Positions 7,665-15,457 are shown, counted from the stretch's first letter. The stretch is DNA of 16,697 nucleotides from JBGTBQ01 sp041749275 (GCA_041749275.1 JBGTBQ010000315.1:1-16697); one strand, 5' to 3'. Translations and numbers: made by a program. Notes: generated from the letters alone by a model not told the origin.

Positions 7665-8018
7665 TCAGACGCGGCTCAGAAAATTCTCCAGCACGAAAAT
7701 CTTGCGGATGCGAAAGCGCAGAGGGCTTTCGACAATCGAGATCGCTTTCAAGTTCTCCAATCCACCGACGAAATACGGGTCGCGGCACGCGGGGACGCCG
7801 GCCAGCCACTCCGGCGGCTCAATGCCCAACTCATCGCACAACGCTTCGGCGGTCGAGGCCAGCAGCGCGTCCACACGCTCGTCCGACAAGTCGAGCGGTT
7901 CGGCCACCATCCGCGGGTCTTTGTAGTAGCGAAAATCGTCAACGAAGTCCATCAGCCAGACGCCCCAATGCTTGGGGTCGGCTGCGATCTGCTCTTTCAC
8001 CTCGCGGAGAGTTGTCAT
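7665..8018 (-). CDS. Uncharacterised partner of a DUF6036-like nucleotidyltransferase
   Basis: A 117-residue soluble acidic protein with no membrane segment or signal peptide. Its ATG overlaps the stop of the upstream nucleotidyltransferase gene in an ATGA arrangement, so the two are translationally coupled. The middle (DERVDALLASTAEALCDELG, then PEWLAGVPACRDPYFVGG) and the end (FRIRKIFVLENFLSRV) resemble, from memory, small proteins or C-terminal regions commonly encoded beside DUF6036 nucleotidyltransferases, where the end reads like FRRR-N-F/I-F/Y-V. I cannot assign an activity. A toxin-antitoxin-like or regulatory partnership is a guess from the gene pairing. Confidence 0.8.
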   Translation of the reverse strand: MTTLREVKEQIAADPKHWGVWLMDFVDDFRYYKDPRMVAEPLDLSDERVDALLASTAEALCDELGIEPPEWLAGVPACRDPYFVGGLENLKAISIVESPLRFRIRKIFVLENFLSRV

Positions 8019-8518
8019 TGACCGAACATCTCTTCGATAAAAAACTGCGTCGCCGGCTTGATCTGCTGACGCGGGTAATACTTCTCGACTATCACGAAGA
8101 CTTCGTCCGGCGATTTAAGCCCCTGCAACTTGATAAGCAACTCGGCGTCTTTTCTGTCCGTCTCGTCTACGCGCGCCGCCATTGCCTTCATCGCCAGCAA
8201 GTAATCCGGCTCCGGGACGTAAATCTTCAAATGGGTGAAATCAAATAGCAAACGTTGCGCGTGCGGCACGACGAAGCCTTTCACCGCATCGTTCAGCCAG
8301 TCGCCCCTGAGGTTGTGTACCTGGGCGACGCGCTCCGCCGCTTGCCTGATCCGTTGCGCCGGACGGAAGACGGCGTCAACGTCTTTCGTGGCGGGCCGCG
8401 CATCGAAGACCAAGCACATCACCGCGCCGCCGTACAGGCAAATCTCGCCCTTCACGTCCATCGCGCGAAGCTCGTCGTTAAGCTCCGCGAGGTACTGCTT
8501 GATCTCCGCTGCTTCCAC
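8015..8518 (-). CDS. DUF6036-like nucleotidyltransferase
   Basis: A 167-residue protein with the polymerase-beta nucleotidyltransferase signature: LYGG (G30-G31), then ATKDVDAVF with D46 and D48 as the metal-binding DxD pair. A later segment, PDYLLAMKAMAARVDETDRKDAELL, matches the conserved helical part of DUF6036/AbiEii-like enzymes. Such proteins transfer nucleotides to protein or RNA, and several relatives (AbiEii, MenA-like toxins) act in toxin-antitoxin and phage-defence systems; the target here is unknown. The start is a GTG at 8518 with only a weak upstream RBS; an internal ATG at residue 20 would leave the metal motif intact but remove the first helix. It is the first gene of a minus-strand run with the overlapping partner and the TPR gene, and begins 28 bp after the acyl-CoA dehydrogenase stop, so it may read through from that gene. 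Confidence 0.82.
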   Translation of the reverse strand: MEAAEIKQYLAELNDELRAMDVKGEICLYGGAVMCLVFDARPATKDVDAVFRPAQRIRQAAERVAQVHNLRGDWLNDAVKGFVVPHAQRLLFDFTHLKIYVPEPDYLLAMKAMAARVDETDRKDAELLIKLQGLKSPDEVFVIVEKYYPRQQIKPATQFFIEEMFGQ

Positions 8519-8545
8519 TTCTGCTCACGGCGCACTGCTGACTGC

Positions 8546-9721
8546 TCACTTCCCGATGAGCAGCTTGGCGATGGTCTGCAACTGCATGTTAGAGGTGCCC
8601 TCGTAGATGGCGCCGATCTTGGAGTCGCGCCAGAATTTCTCGACCGGGTAGTCTTTGACGAAGCCGTAGCCGCCGTAGAGTTCGATGGCTTTGGAGGCGA
8701 CGTGTTCGGCGGCGCGCGACGAGTAGAGCTTCGCCATCGCGGCCTCTTTGACGAAGGGGAGGCCGGCGTCCTTGAGACGCGCGGCGTTGTAGACCATCAG
8801 ACGCGCGGCTTCGAGTTCGGTGGCAAGTTCGGCAATCTGGAACTGGACGCCCTGAAACTGGTTGATGGACTTGCCGAACTGCTCGCGCTCGCTGGTGTAG
8901 GAAAGCGCCGCATCGAACGCGCCGCGCGCGAGACCGATCATCTGCGCGCCGATGCCGATGCGCCCTTCGTTCAAGGTCTCGATGGAAACCTTATAGCCCT
9001 TGCCCAACTCGCCGAGCACGTTCTCTTTCGGCACTTTACAGCCGTCCAAAATAATCTCGGTCGTCGAAGAGGCGCGGATGCCGAGCTTGTTCTCCTTCTT
9101 GCCGACGGTGAAGCCCGCGAAATCTTTCTCGACGATAAAGGCGCTGATCCCGCGATAGCCGTCTTCGGGTTTGGCATTGGCGAAGACGATGAAGATGCCG
9201 GCCTCGTTGCCGTTGGTGATCCAGAGTTTCTGGCCGGTCAGCTCGAAGTGGTCGCCCTTGTCCACGGCGCGCGTCGCCATGGCGAAGGCGTCGGAGCCGG
9301 AGCCGGCCTCGCTCAAGGCATATGCGCCGACGGTGTCGGAGGCGAGGCGCGGGAGATATTTCTTCTTCTGCTCAGGGCTGCCCCAACGGATGAGAGCGTT
9401 GTTGACGAGCGTGTTCTGCACGTCCATCAGGACGCCGACCGAGGGGTCAACGCGCGACAACTCTTCGACGCCGATGATCGCCATGAAAAAAGAGGCGCCC
9501 GTGCCGCCGTACTCTTCGGGCGTCTCGACGCCCATCAGGCCGAGGTCGAAGAGATGCTTGATGATGACGGGGTCCATCTTGGCGTGTTCGTCCATCGCCT
9601 CGACGCGCTGGCGTATCTCACCCTCGGCAAACTCGCGCACGGAGGCGCGGAACATGTTCTCGTCCTCCGAGTAGACGGTCAACGGGCCGCCCGCAATAGT
9701 TTCGCTTGCTGCTTTGCTCAT
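8546..9721 (-). CDS. Acyl-CoA dehydrogenase (short/branched-chain type)
   Basis: A 391-residue flavoprotein of normal family length that introduces the alpha-beta double bond into acyl-CoA, passing electrons to ETF. The FAD signature ALSEAGSGSD (S137-E138) is followed by the WITNG segment and the C-terminal AIYEGTSNMQLQ motif, whose Glu (E374) is at the catalytic-base position of short-chain and butyryl-CoA dehydrogenases. The ATG at 9721 is chosen because the frame upstream runs into a palindrome (9812-9899) and family similarity starts after it. Its role is beta-oxidation or branched-chain amino acid breakdown; chain length cannot be read from sequence. The latter would fit the E1 gene nearby, but they are not in one operon. 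Confidence 0.94.
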   Translation of the reverse strand: MSKAASETIAGGPLTVYSEDENMFRASVREFAEGEIRQRVEAMDEHAKMDPVIIKHLFDLGLMGVETPEEYGGTGASFFMAIIGVEELSRVDPSVGVLMDVQNTLVNNALIRWGSPEQKKKYLPRLASDTVGAYALSEAGSGSDAFAMATRAVDKGDHFELTGQKLWITNGNEAGIFIVFANAKPEDGYRGISAFIVEKDFAGFTVGKKENKLGIRASSTTEIILDGCKVPKENVLGELGKGYKVSIETLNEGRIGIGAQMIGLARGAFDAALSYTSEREQFGKSINQFQGVQFQIAELATELEAARLMVYNAARLKDAGLPFVKEAAMAKLYSSRAAEHVASKAIELYGGYGFVKDYPVEKFWRDSKIGAIYEGTSNMQLQTIAKLLIGK

Positions 9722-9811
9722 AATTGACTCGCAGGGATTAAAATTTGGCGGAATTACCGACTCCAAGCATCGCTCACACGGGCGGCTCCGGTCAACTCGC
9801 CAGAGGGCAAG

Positions 9812-9899
9812 AAAAAGGGATGAAGGATGAAGGATGAGGGATGAAGGAAGAGCAAGCAGCCTTCCTTCATCCCTCATCCTTCATCCTTCATCCTTTTTT
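9812..9899. terminator. 39-bp-stem palindrome built of 7-bp repeats, terminator
   Basis: Arms 9812-9850 and 9861-9899 match at 38 of 39 positions around a 10-nt loop. Each arm is four tandem RGGATGA heptamers plus a partial one. The minus-strand product ends in TTTTT and the plus-strand product in TTTTTT. It starts 4 bp past the stop of the large secreted protein gene, so it very likely terminates that transcript and insulates the acyl-CoA dehydrogenase gene downstream. Confidence 0.82.
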
Positions 9900-9902
9900 G
9901 CG

Positions 9903-12900
9903 TTATCTGCCGAAGCGCTCGCGGTATTCGATGGAGGAGATATAGGCGTGCACCATCTCGGCGGCGCGCCAGTCGCCGTTGAACTGGGTGAGCTTCGTGA
10001 GCCAGTAGTTGTAGCCGTCGAGGTTCGTATCGGGCGCGTCATCCGGGTTGCGTTTGAGGTAGCCGAAGTATTGCATCAGGACGAAGGCCGGGTTTGTCGC
10101 GCGCGCGGAGAAGGTCTGGTTCTCCGCCACGCGGCGCAACGCGCGGGCGCGTGCCGCTGTGTTCAAGGTGTTGGTGGCCGCGCCAAACTCGCCCGCCGCC
10201 GCCTCCTCCTCCGCCGCCGTGAGCGAAGAGCCGGTGTTGGCGTTGAGGGCGGCGACGAACTCCGCGGGCGCGAGCGCGACGGGGTAGCGCGCGGTGAATT
10301 GCGAACGCTCGACGAACTGCCGCGCATAAGCCGATTTGTTCGCTTCCAGCTTCTGTTCCCAACCCGGCTCACCGACGGCCACGCCATCGCTGACGGAGCG
10401 CGCGTCGAGCAGGAACTCCTCGACGCGACGCGGCGCGCGTGCGTAAGAGGCTTTGTAGAAGCGGTGGACGAGATAGCCGGTCTCCTGAAATTCAATCGAG
10501 AGGAAGAAGGCCGCGCTGATGTCGGTTCGTCTGACTATGATGCACTGCGCGTTTGATCCGCAGGCGTCGAGTTGCCGTGACCAGAAGCCCAAGCCGGCGG
10601 CATCCGGATCGCGGCCCAGAAAGTCGCGGTAATGCTGGCGGACGAAGAACTCGCTCGTTTCAATGGGGTTCGTGCTCGACGGTTCGGCGTTAGTGATCGT
10701 CAAGATTGCCGTGCGCCGTGCGCCGAACTGCGCGCCCACCGGGTCGCTCAACAAGAGGGTGACGGTCTCCGCCTCCTCATCATATGCGTCGCGAGTGACA
10801 TAGACGGTGACGGTCTTAGTCGTCTCGCCCGCGGCGAAGTGGAGCATGCCGATAACGGTGGTGAGGTCTTTGCCCTGAATCGCCGTGCCATCGGTCGCGG
10901 AGTAGGTGACTGAGGCTGCTCCCGACAAGTCGCCTGTGCGGATGACGGTGAAACGGACATAGACCTCGCTCTCGTTCACGCTGTAAGCGTCCGCGCCGAA
11001 TTCGACGAGACGCACGGGCGCGGCGGCGAAGTCGGCTACTTGGTTTCCGCCGAGGTTGGTGAAACTCTTGCTCGCCGGGTTGAAAGTGTAGCCCGTCTTC
11101 GCGGGCGTGACGGTGTAGGCGCCGCCCGTCTGCGCGCCGAACGAGTAAGCGCCGCTCGCGTCGGTCGTGGCTTGCGCGGAGAGCGAACCGGAGAGCGTCA
11201 TCGTCACTCCGCCGAGACCCGCCGCGCCGGCGGTCACGCGACCACTGATCGTGTGCGTGTTGAGCGAGGTGATGAAGGAGGCTCTCTGATCCGCTCCGAG
11301 GTCTTCAAATGTCCGGCTCGCGGGGGTGAAAGTATGGCTCTGGAGTGAAGGCGTGACGATGTAAGCGCCACCCGCCGGCAGATTGGTAAACGAGTAGTCG
11401 CCAGAGGCATCGGTCGTCGCGGTCGCCGCTTGCGCGCCCGTGAGCGTGACGGTGATGCCCTGCAAGCCGCCGTTGTTGGTGTTGGTCACACGTCCGGAAA
11501 TCGTGTGCCGGTTGAGCGTTGCCGCGAAGTCAGCGGCTTGGTTCGCGCCGGGGTTTTTGAAGTTGCGGCTGGCTGGAGCGAAAGTGTAATGCCGTCTCGA
11601 CACGCTGACGATGTAATCGCCGCTTGTCGGCAGATTAGAGAAGCGATACCGACCGTCCGCGTCCGTCTGGGTCGCCACCGACTGCGAGCCGGAGAGCGTG
11701 ACGTTGACGTTCGGCAGGGCAGCGCCGCCCTCATCCGTCACGCGGCCCGTGATCGAGAAGAAGGGCCGCGGAGAGGCGGCGAGATATGCGGCCAGTTCCG
11801 CGCGCCGGTCGGCGACACACTGAGAATTGTCGCCGCATAGTAGAAGCTGGCGCGACCAGTAAAAGTGTGCGGCGGCGTCCGGGTCTCGTCCGAGCGCGTC
11901 GGCGAACCGCTGGCGCACGTAGAGCACGGGGTCTGCGTCCACGCTCGCGCCGGAGATGACCTTCGTCACCTGCGCCAGCGAGTCGAGGTGCGTGTAGACG
12001 GAGTTGATGACGGTGAGCCTGCCGGTTGTCGCCGAGGCGCGGAGGCGACTAGCCCCGTCCACGCATTCCAGGCGAGAGAGAATCGCCTCGCCGACGCGGA
12101 ACAGGCTGATGGCCGAGTCGGCGTTGAGGCTATAACCATAGTGCGAGTCTTCGACGAGCACGCCCTGAATTTGGTCTAAGTAGTGCCCGCTCGTCCCCAA
12201 GTTGGAGACGTTCATGTAAAGGCCGGTGACGTAGAAGAGGTCAACCGGGGCGCTTTCCGGCTCGTAGAAGTAGGGGACGACCGAGATGCCGAAGAACCCG
12301 CCCTCGTCGAGAAAGACGCGGCGGATGACCACCTCTCTGCGCGGCGAGTCGTTGGTGACGGCGGCGGCGTTGCCGACGTTGATCCAAGAGAAGGGCGCGC
12401 CGAGTCCCGTCTTGCTGAACAGTTCGGGCCGCTGCCCGTAGTCGGCGAAGACCGCGTCGGTGACCGTGATGCCCTTCCACTCGATGTTCTGCACGACGGG
12501 GGCATAGACGCCGCTGTTGGCCGTGCTTCCCAGAAACACGCTCTGCTCCAGCGTCAGCCGGCTCCGCGTGGCCTGCACGATGGCCCCGCCAACCTGCGTG
12601 CTCAGGCCGTAGAATTCGCAGTGTCGCACGGTGGCGCTCTCGACCTCGTCCATGAAGAGCGTGATGAAGGCGTCGGTCTCGACATCGGGCGTGCCGACGA
12701 AGGCGATGTCTTCAATCAGAAAACTTTGTAGCCCGCTGACGCGCAGCGTGACGTGCTGTTCGCCCGTGCGCGGGAGCAACTCCGACGCCAAACCCAGCCC
12801 GCGGGTCAATTCATGGCCGGGGGCGGTTGGGGGCGGGACTGTCGTGGCAGAGGCGACGCCCTGAATGGTGACGGCTGTGGCGAGGCCGTTGAAGTTTTTG

Positions 12901-13199
12901 GCGACCGGCGTGAGGAGGGCGTAGCGACCGGCGGGCACGAGAAGCGTCCCGCCGCCGGCTGCGGCCACGGCGTCAAGCGCGCTTTGCAGGGCCGGGCCGT
13001 CGTCGGTGGCGCCGTCGCCGGTGGCGCCGAAGTCGGCAAGGTTGAAAGTGTTCGTCTCGGACGAGGCGGTGGTGGACGGCGGCCCGCTTTCGCGGCGGCT
13101 CGCCTTGACCGGGCCGGCTCCCGCCATTACCGACAACAGAAGCCCGCCGGACGCGATGAGTAAAATCAACCGAACTAAGTTCTTGGTCTTCGACTGCAC
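9903..13199 (-). CDS. Large secreted multidomain protein: pectate-lyase-like helix, CarboxypepD-like repeats, Calx-beta, DUF4214
   Basis: A 1098-residue protein with, in order: signal peptide (about 1-33), a Pectate_lyase_3-type beta-helix domain (about 50-415; opens NLADFGATGDGATDDGPALQ), a short DUF4214-like segment (about 424-475), three carboxypeptidase-regulatory-like beta-sandwiches of about 80 residues each (481-727, each opening with I(T/S)GRVT), a Calx-beta domain (about 731-840; SATDGTAIQGKDL, DEEAETVTLLLSD) and a longer DUF4214 region to the end. Both DUF4214 segments contain CG-x-N-x-QC, probably a disulfide. The GTG at 13199 is preferred to ATG 13271 because GGAG sits 8 nt upstream and the signal peptide follows directly. 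I infer cell-surface adhesion or polysaccharide binding; lyase catalytic residues are not evident. It has no obvious operon partner. Confidence 0.88.
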   Translation of the reverse strand: MQSKTKNLVRLILLIASGGLLLSVMAGAGPVKASRRESGPPSTTASSETNTFNLADFGATGDGATDDGPALQSALDAVAAAGGGTLLVPAGRYALLTPVAKNFNGLATAVTIQGVASATTVPPPTAPGHELTRGLGLASELLPRTGEQHVTLRVSGLQSFLIEDIAFVGTPDVETDAFITLFMDEVESATVRHCEFYGLSTQVGGAIVQATRSRLTLEQSVFLGSTANSGVYAPVVQNIEWKGITVTDAVFADYGQRPELFSKTGLGAPFSWINVGNAAAVTNDSPRREVVIRRVFLDEGGFFGISVVPYFYEPESAPVDLFYVTGLYMNVSNLGTSGHYLDQIQGVLVEDSHYGYSLNADSAISLFRVGEAILSRLECVDGASRLRASATTGRLTVINSVYTHLDSLAQVTKVISGASVDADPVLYVRQRFADALGRDPDAAAHFYWSRQLLLCGDNSQCVADRRAELAAYLAASPRPFFSITGRVTDEGGAALPNVNVTLSGSQSVATQTDADGRYRFSNLPTSGDYIVSVSRRHYTFAPASRNFKNPGANQAADFAATLNRHTISGRVTNTNNGGLQGITVTLTGAQAATATTDASGDYSFTNLPAGGAYIVTPSLQSHTFTPASRTFEDLGADQRASFITSLNTHTISGRVTAGAAGLGGVTMTLSGSLSAQATTDASGAYSFGAQTGGAYTVTPAKTGYTFNPASKSFTNLGGNQVADFAAAPVRLVEFGADAYSVNESEVYVRFTVIRTGDLSGAASVTYSATDGTAIQGKDLTTVIGMLHFAAGETTKTVTVYVTRDAYDEEAETVTLLLSDPVGAQFGARRTAILTITNAEPSSTNPIETSEFFVRQHYRDFLGRDPDAAGLGFWSRQLDACGSNAQCIIVRRTDISAAFFLSIEFQETGYLVHRFYKASYARAPRRVEEFLLDARSVSDGVAVGEPGWEQKLEANKSAYARQFVERSQFTARYPVALAPAEFVAALNANTGSSLTAAEEEAAAGEFGAATNTLNTAARARALRRVAENQTFSARATNPAFVLMQYFGYLKRNPDDAPDTNLDGYNYWLTKLTQFNGDWRAAEMVHAYISSIEYRERFGR
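11019..11759 (-). repeat. Three tandem carboxypeptidase-regulatory-like domain repeats inside the gene
   Basis: Domain units lie at about 11508-11759, 11256-11507 and 11019-11255. Each contains ISGRVT or ITGRVT, a V(T/M)TLSG-type strand, TD(A)(S/D)G-Y-F, and the closing (T)F-PASR/K-F-NLGANQ-ADFAA pattern. The units are similar in protein but clearly diverged in DNA, so the duplication is not recent. Confidence 0.8.
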
Positions 13200-13207
13200 C
13201 TGTTTGA

Positions 13208-13211
13208 CTCC
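13208..13211 (-). promoter_or_regulatory. Ribosome binding site deciding the GTG start at 13199
   Basis: GGAG on the minus strand, 8 nt before GTG 13199. The alternative ATG at 13271 has no comparable sequence and would add 24 polar residues before the signal peptide. Confidence 0.55.
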
Positions 13212-13271
13212 ATACAGAGGCAGACACCGACTGTGCCGTGAGGCAAGCCCATCAGCCTGAAAATTTAGCAT

Positions 13272-13540
13272 TAATAATCCATAGTGAGGCCAAAGAGTTC
13301 CTGCGAACTTGGGGAGGGTTGGCGACTACAGCTTTCTCAACTAATCCACTTGCTCGTTTACGTCAAACTCACCGCGGCGCGTCAGTCAAAAAACGTATTG
13401 CTGGTCAACTTATCACACCCATAGACGCGCGTGGAATAAAAAAGTCTACATAACTTGCGGCTCGCTGGTGAGTAAAGTTGCGGGCGAAACTTCTCGACAC
13501 GCGCCGGTGCGTTGCCATGTGTCGCATTTATCCGGCGTTG
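13272..13540. other. Spacer upstream of the secreted protein gene, no gene seen
   Basis: AT-richer than its surroundings (for example the 13261-13275 stretch) and lacking any recognisable protein in either strand. It probably holds the promoter of the minus-strand secreted protein gene, but I could not pick a convincing -35/-10 pair. Confidence 0.4.
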
Positions 13541-13667
13541 AGGCTAGTAGTCCGTCATGCTGATTATGAGGTTCTGAGTTCAAGCTTTAGCTTGCTGGTT
13601 TGCCAGAACAGCAAGCTAAAGCTTGAACTCAGAACCCCTCAGCTTCTCCGTGACGGACTACTAGCCT
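13541..13667. repeat. 127-bp palindromic hairpin element, copy 1
   Basis: The outer stem AGGCTAGTAGTCCGTCA (13541-13557) pairs perfectly over 17 bp with 13651-13667. The inner stem of 28 bp (13570-13597 with 13609-13636; core GAGTTCAAGCTTTAGCTTG) is also perfect, with an 11-nt loop. The two stems are joined by unpaired 12- and 14-nt segments. A related copy lies at 15117-15214 with the loop in the opposite orientation. No protein is encoded. It could be a MITE- or REPIN-like non-autonomous element. Confidence 0.82.
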
Positions 13668-13882
13668 GAGCGCGACGGTTATTGAGACGCGGAACCGGCG
13701 CGATAATTGCTTCGGGCGTAGGCAAGCCGCCGCACCGCCGGAGGCGAAGAGGCGCGAGCGTGTGTGAGATGGAGGCGGGCAGGGTGTGGGGAGACTCCTG
13801 CGCGTCTGCCCTCGCACGATGTCGCCTCGACGAGTCCGGCGGCGCGGCGGCTGTTCGGTGTCGTCATAAACCGCGCGCGGGT

Positions 13883-13911
13883 TTGAGGCGCGGGCGTGGA
13901 TGGCGTATCGT
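13883..13911 (+). promoter_or_regulatory. Possible promoter for the flippase-like gene
   Basis: TTGAGG (13883-13888) and TATCGT (13906-13911) are 17 nt apart, each matching the sigma-70 consensus at 4 of 6 positions, about 60 bp before the proposed ATG. The remainder of 13668-13972 shows only GC-rich arginine-heavy open frames that I do not take as coding. Confidence 0.3.
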
Positions 13912-13972
13912 GCCGGTGGTCATCAAACAAGGGGGTGAGTGCGGAGAGGGCGGCGGCAGCCCCGCGTCGTTA

Positions 13973-15034
13973 ATGAGTCAAGAGACTAATCGGAAAAGCG
14001 CGTCGAGAAGATTCGCGCCGGCAAGTGTCGTCTTCGCCGCCGTCGGCGTGGCTCTCTTCACGTACTTTGTGTGGAGCGCGGGGCCGGGGAAAATCTGGGA
14101 GAACATCTCGCGGATCGGCGCGGGCTTCCTGCTCATCCTCGTGCTGTCGGGCCTGCGCTTCGTCGTCCGCGCGTGGTCGTGGACGCTCTGCTTCGAGGCG
14201 CCGCACCGCCTCGGCGTGTGGGAGGCTTTCAAGGCGCATCTTATCGGCGACACGGCGGGGAACATCGTGTCGCTGGGGATGGTGGTGAGCGAGCCGACGA
14301 AGGCGGCGCTGGTGCGCGAGCGCGTGCCGCTGGTGGCCGCCGTGTCGGCCATCGCCGTCGAGAATCTGTTGTACATGCTGACGGTCGTCGTCTTTCTCTT
14401 TTGCGGGACGGCGACGCTGCTGCTGGCCTTCCCGCTGACGAAGGCGCTGTGGTGGTTGAGCGTGGGAATTCTCGCGGGCGTCGTCGTCTCGGTCGCCGTC
14501 GCGTCGTGGGCGGTGCGGCGGCAGTTCAGGTTCCTGACCGGCGCGCTCGCGTGGGCGAACCGGCGCGGCTTCGGGCGCGCTTCGTTCGAGCGCCGGCGTG
14601 AGCGCGTCGCAACGCTGGAAGAGAGGGTTTATGGCTTCCATGCGCGCAACCGCGCGCGCTTCCTGCCGATTCTGCTGCTTCAGTCCAGCTTTCACCTGCT
14701 CGGCGTGCTTGAGGCATACCTGACCATCTATCTCATCAGCGACGTGCCGCCGACGTTGCTGACCGCGTTCCTCTTCGAGACGGTCAACCGCATCATCAAC
14801 ATCGTCTTCAAATATATCCCCTTGCGCGCGGGCGTGGACGAGGCGGGTACGGGCGCGCTCGCGCGCGTCTTGAAATTCGGCGAGGCGGCGGGCGTCACAC
14901 TCGCCATCGTCCGCAAGGCCCGCATGGTCTTCTGGATGACGGTCGGCGTCGCGCTGCTCGTCAGTCGCGGCCTCTCTCTGCGCTCAGTCGCCGCCGAGGC
15001 CGAGCGCGCGCAGCGGGCAGTCGCGGAGCAGTAG
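13973..15034 (+). CDS. Flippase-like / lysylphosphatidylglycerol synthase-type integral membrane protein
   Basis: A 353-residue inner-membrane protein of the LPG_synthase_TM (flippase-like) family, typical length for stand-alone members that lack the MprF aminoacyl-transfer domain. About seven hydrophobic segments are visible (near 16-34, 49-70, two within 120-152, 158-181, 229-256, 261-283 and 316-332). The family-like NIVSLGMVVSEPTKAALV and IPLRAGVDEAGTGAL segments are present. Members are thought to move lipid-linked or glycolipid substrates, but most are uncharacterised. The open frame runs back to 13682, yet the ATG at 13973 is chosen because the upstream part is arginine-rich low-information sequence and the membrane protein starts here; the RBS is weak. 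It is bracketed by two copies of a palindromic repeat. Confidence 0.85.
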   Translation: MSQETNRKSASRRFAPASVVFAAVGVALFTYFVWSAGPGKIWENISRIGAGFLLILVLSGLRFVVRAWSWTLCFEAPHRLGVWEAFKAHLIGDTAGNIVSLGMVVSEPTKAALVRERVPLVAAVSAIAVENLLYMLTVVVFLFCGTATLLLAFPLTKALWWLSVGILAGVVVSVAVASWAVRRQFRFLTGALAWANRRGFGRASFERRRERVATLEERVYGFHARNRARFLPILLLQSSFHLLGVLEAYLTIYLISDVPPTLLTAFLFETVNRIINIVFKYIPLRAGVDEAGTGALARVLKFGEAAGVTLAIVRKARMVFWMTVGVALLVSRGLSLRSVAAEAERAQRAVAEQ

Positions 15035-15116
15035 GCAGACGGCGGAAAAGTAACCTCGGATTTCAAAGTTGAACTTTCAACTTCTCAAAGTGCTTTTACT
15101 GTCTACTTGATTTCTG

Positions 15117-15214
15117 GTAGTGGGTCAGTTTGGAAAAAAGGTTCAGAGTTCAACCTTTAGGTTGTTGTCTGGCAAGGAGCAAGCTGAAGCTTGAACTCTA
15201 AACTGACCCACTAC
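15117..15214. repeat. Palindromic hairpin element, copy 2, flanked by a 13-bp direct repeat
   Basis: The outer stem GTAGTGGGTCAGTTT (15117-15131) pairs perfectly with 15200-15214. The inner stem is imperfect (core GAGTTCAA... with TTGAACTC), and the loop TCTGGCAA is the reverse complement of the loop in copy 1. The direct repeat CTACTTGATTTCT occurs at 15103-15115 and 15211-15223, the second overlapping the end of the stem by 4 nt, as if the element had inserted and duplicated its target. Just upstream is a small AAGTTGAA/TTCAACTT palindrome (15066-15083). Confidence 0.78.
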
Positions 15215-15235
15215 TTGATTTCTTTGAGGGTTTAC

Positions 15236-15457
15236 TTGGCAAGTTCAATCGAGTTGGAGGCGATTCGCGCCGCCGGACGCAAAGAGCATGAAGTGTTCGT
15301 GCGGGGCATGAGCGCCGCCGAGGTGTACGTTGCGGGCGAACCCCCGCGCGCCGCGAGATTAAGAGAGCATACGAAAGGCATCATGGAGATCGGCGTCGAG
15401 CGACGTTGCGGAGCAAGCTTAACCACCGGCGTTGCTACTGGCGAGCCTCCGGCGTAA
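15236..15457 (+). pseudogene. Possible decayed C-terminal fragment, Ldh-type oxidoreductase
   Basis: The stretch between copy 2 of the repeat and the peroxiredoxin promoter has an open plus-strand frame with no good start. Its segment AEVYVAGEPPRAARLREHTK resembles, from memory, the C-terminal VPGEPE..A..R..GI region of malate/L-lactate dehydrogenase family enzymes (Ldh_2). Nothing of the remaining domain is present, so if the resemblance is real this is a remnant left of the repeat insertion. It may equally be non-coding spacer. Confidence 0.25.

Noticed and set aside
8255..9727. 490-codon plus-strand open frame opposite the acyl-CoA dehydrogenase
   Set aside because: The opposite strand encodes an unmistakable acyl-CoA dehydrogenase; the plus-strand translation has no recognisable motif.
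9817..9850. Short tandem repeats that might hint at a CRISPR array
   Set aside because: Units are 7 bp without spacers and are mirrored in a palindrome.
9722..9877. N-terminal extension of the acyl-CoA dehydrogenase frame
   Set aside because: The extra residues are translated from the heptamer palindrome and family similarity begins at ATG 9721.
13682..13972. 97-residue N-terminal extension of the flippase-like protein
   Set aside because: Arginine-rich, no hydrophobic pattern, no homologous feel; the normal family length is reached from ATG 13973.
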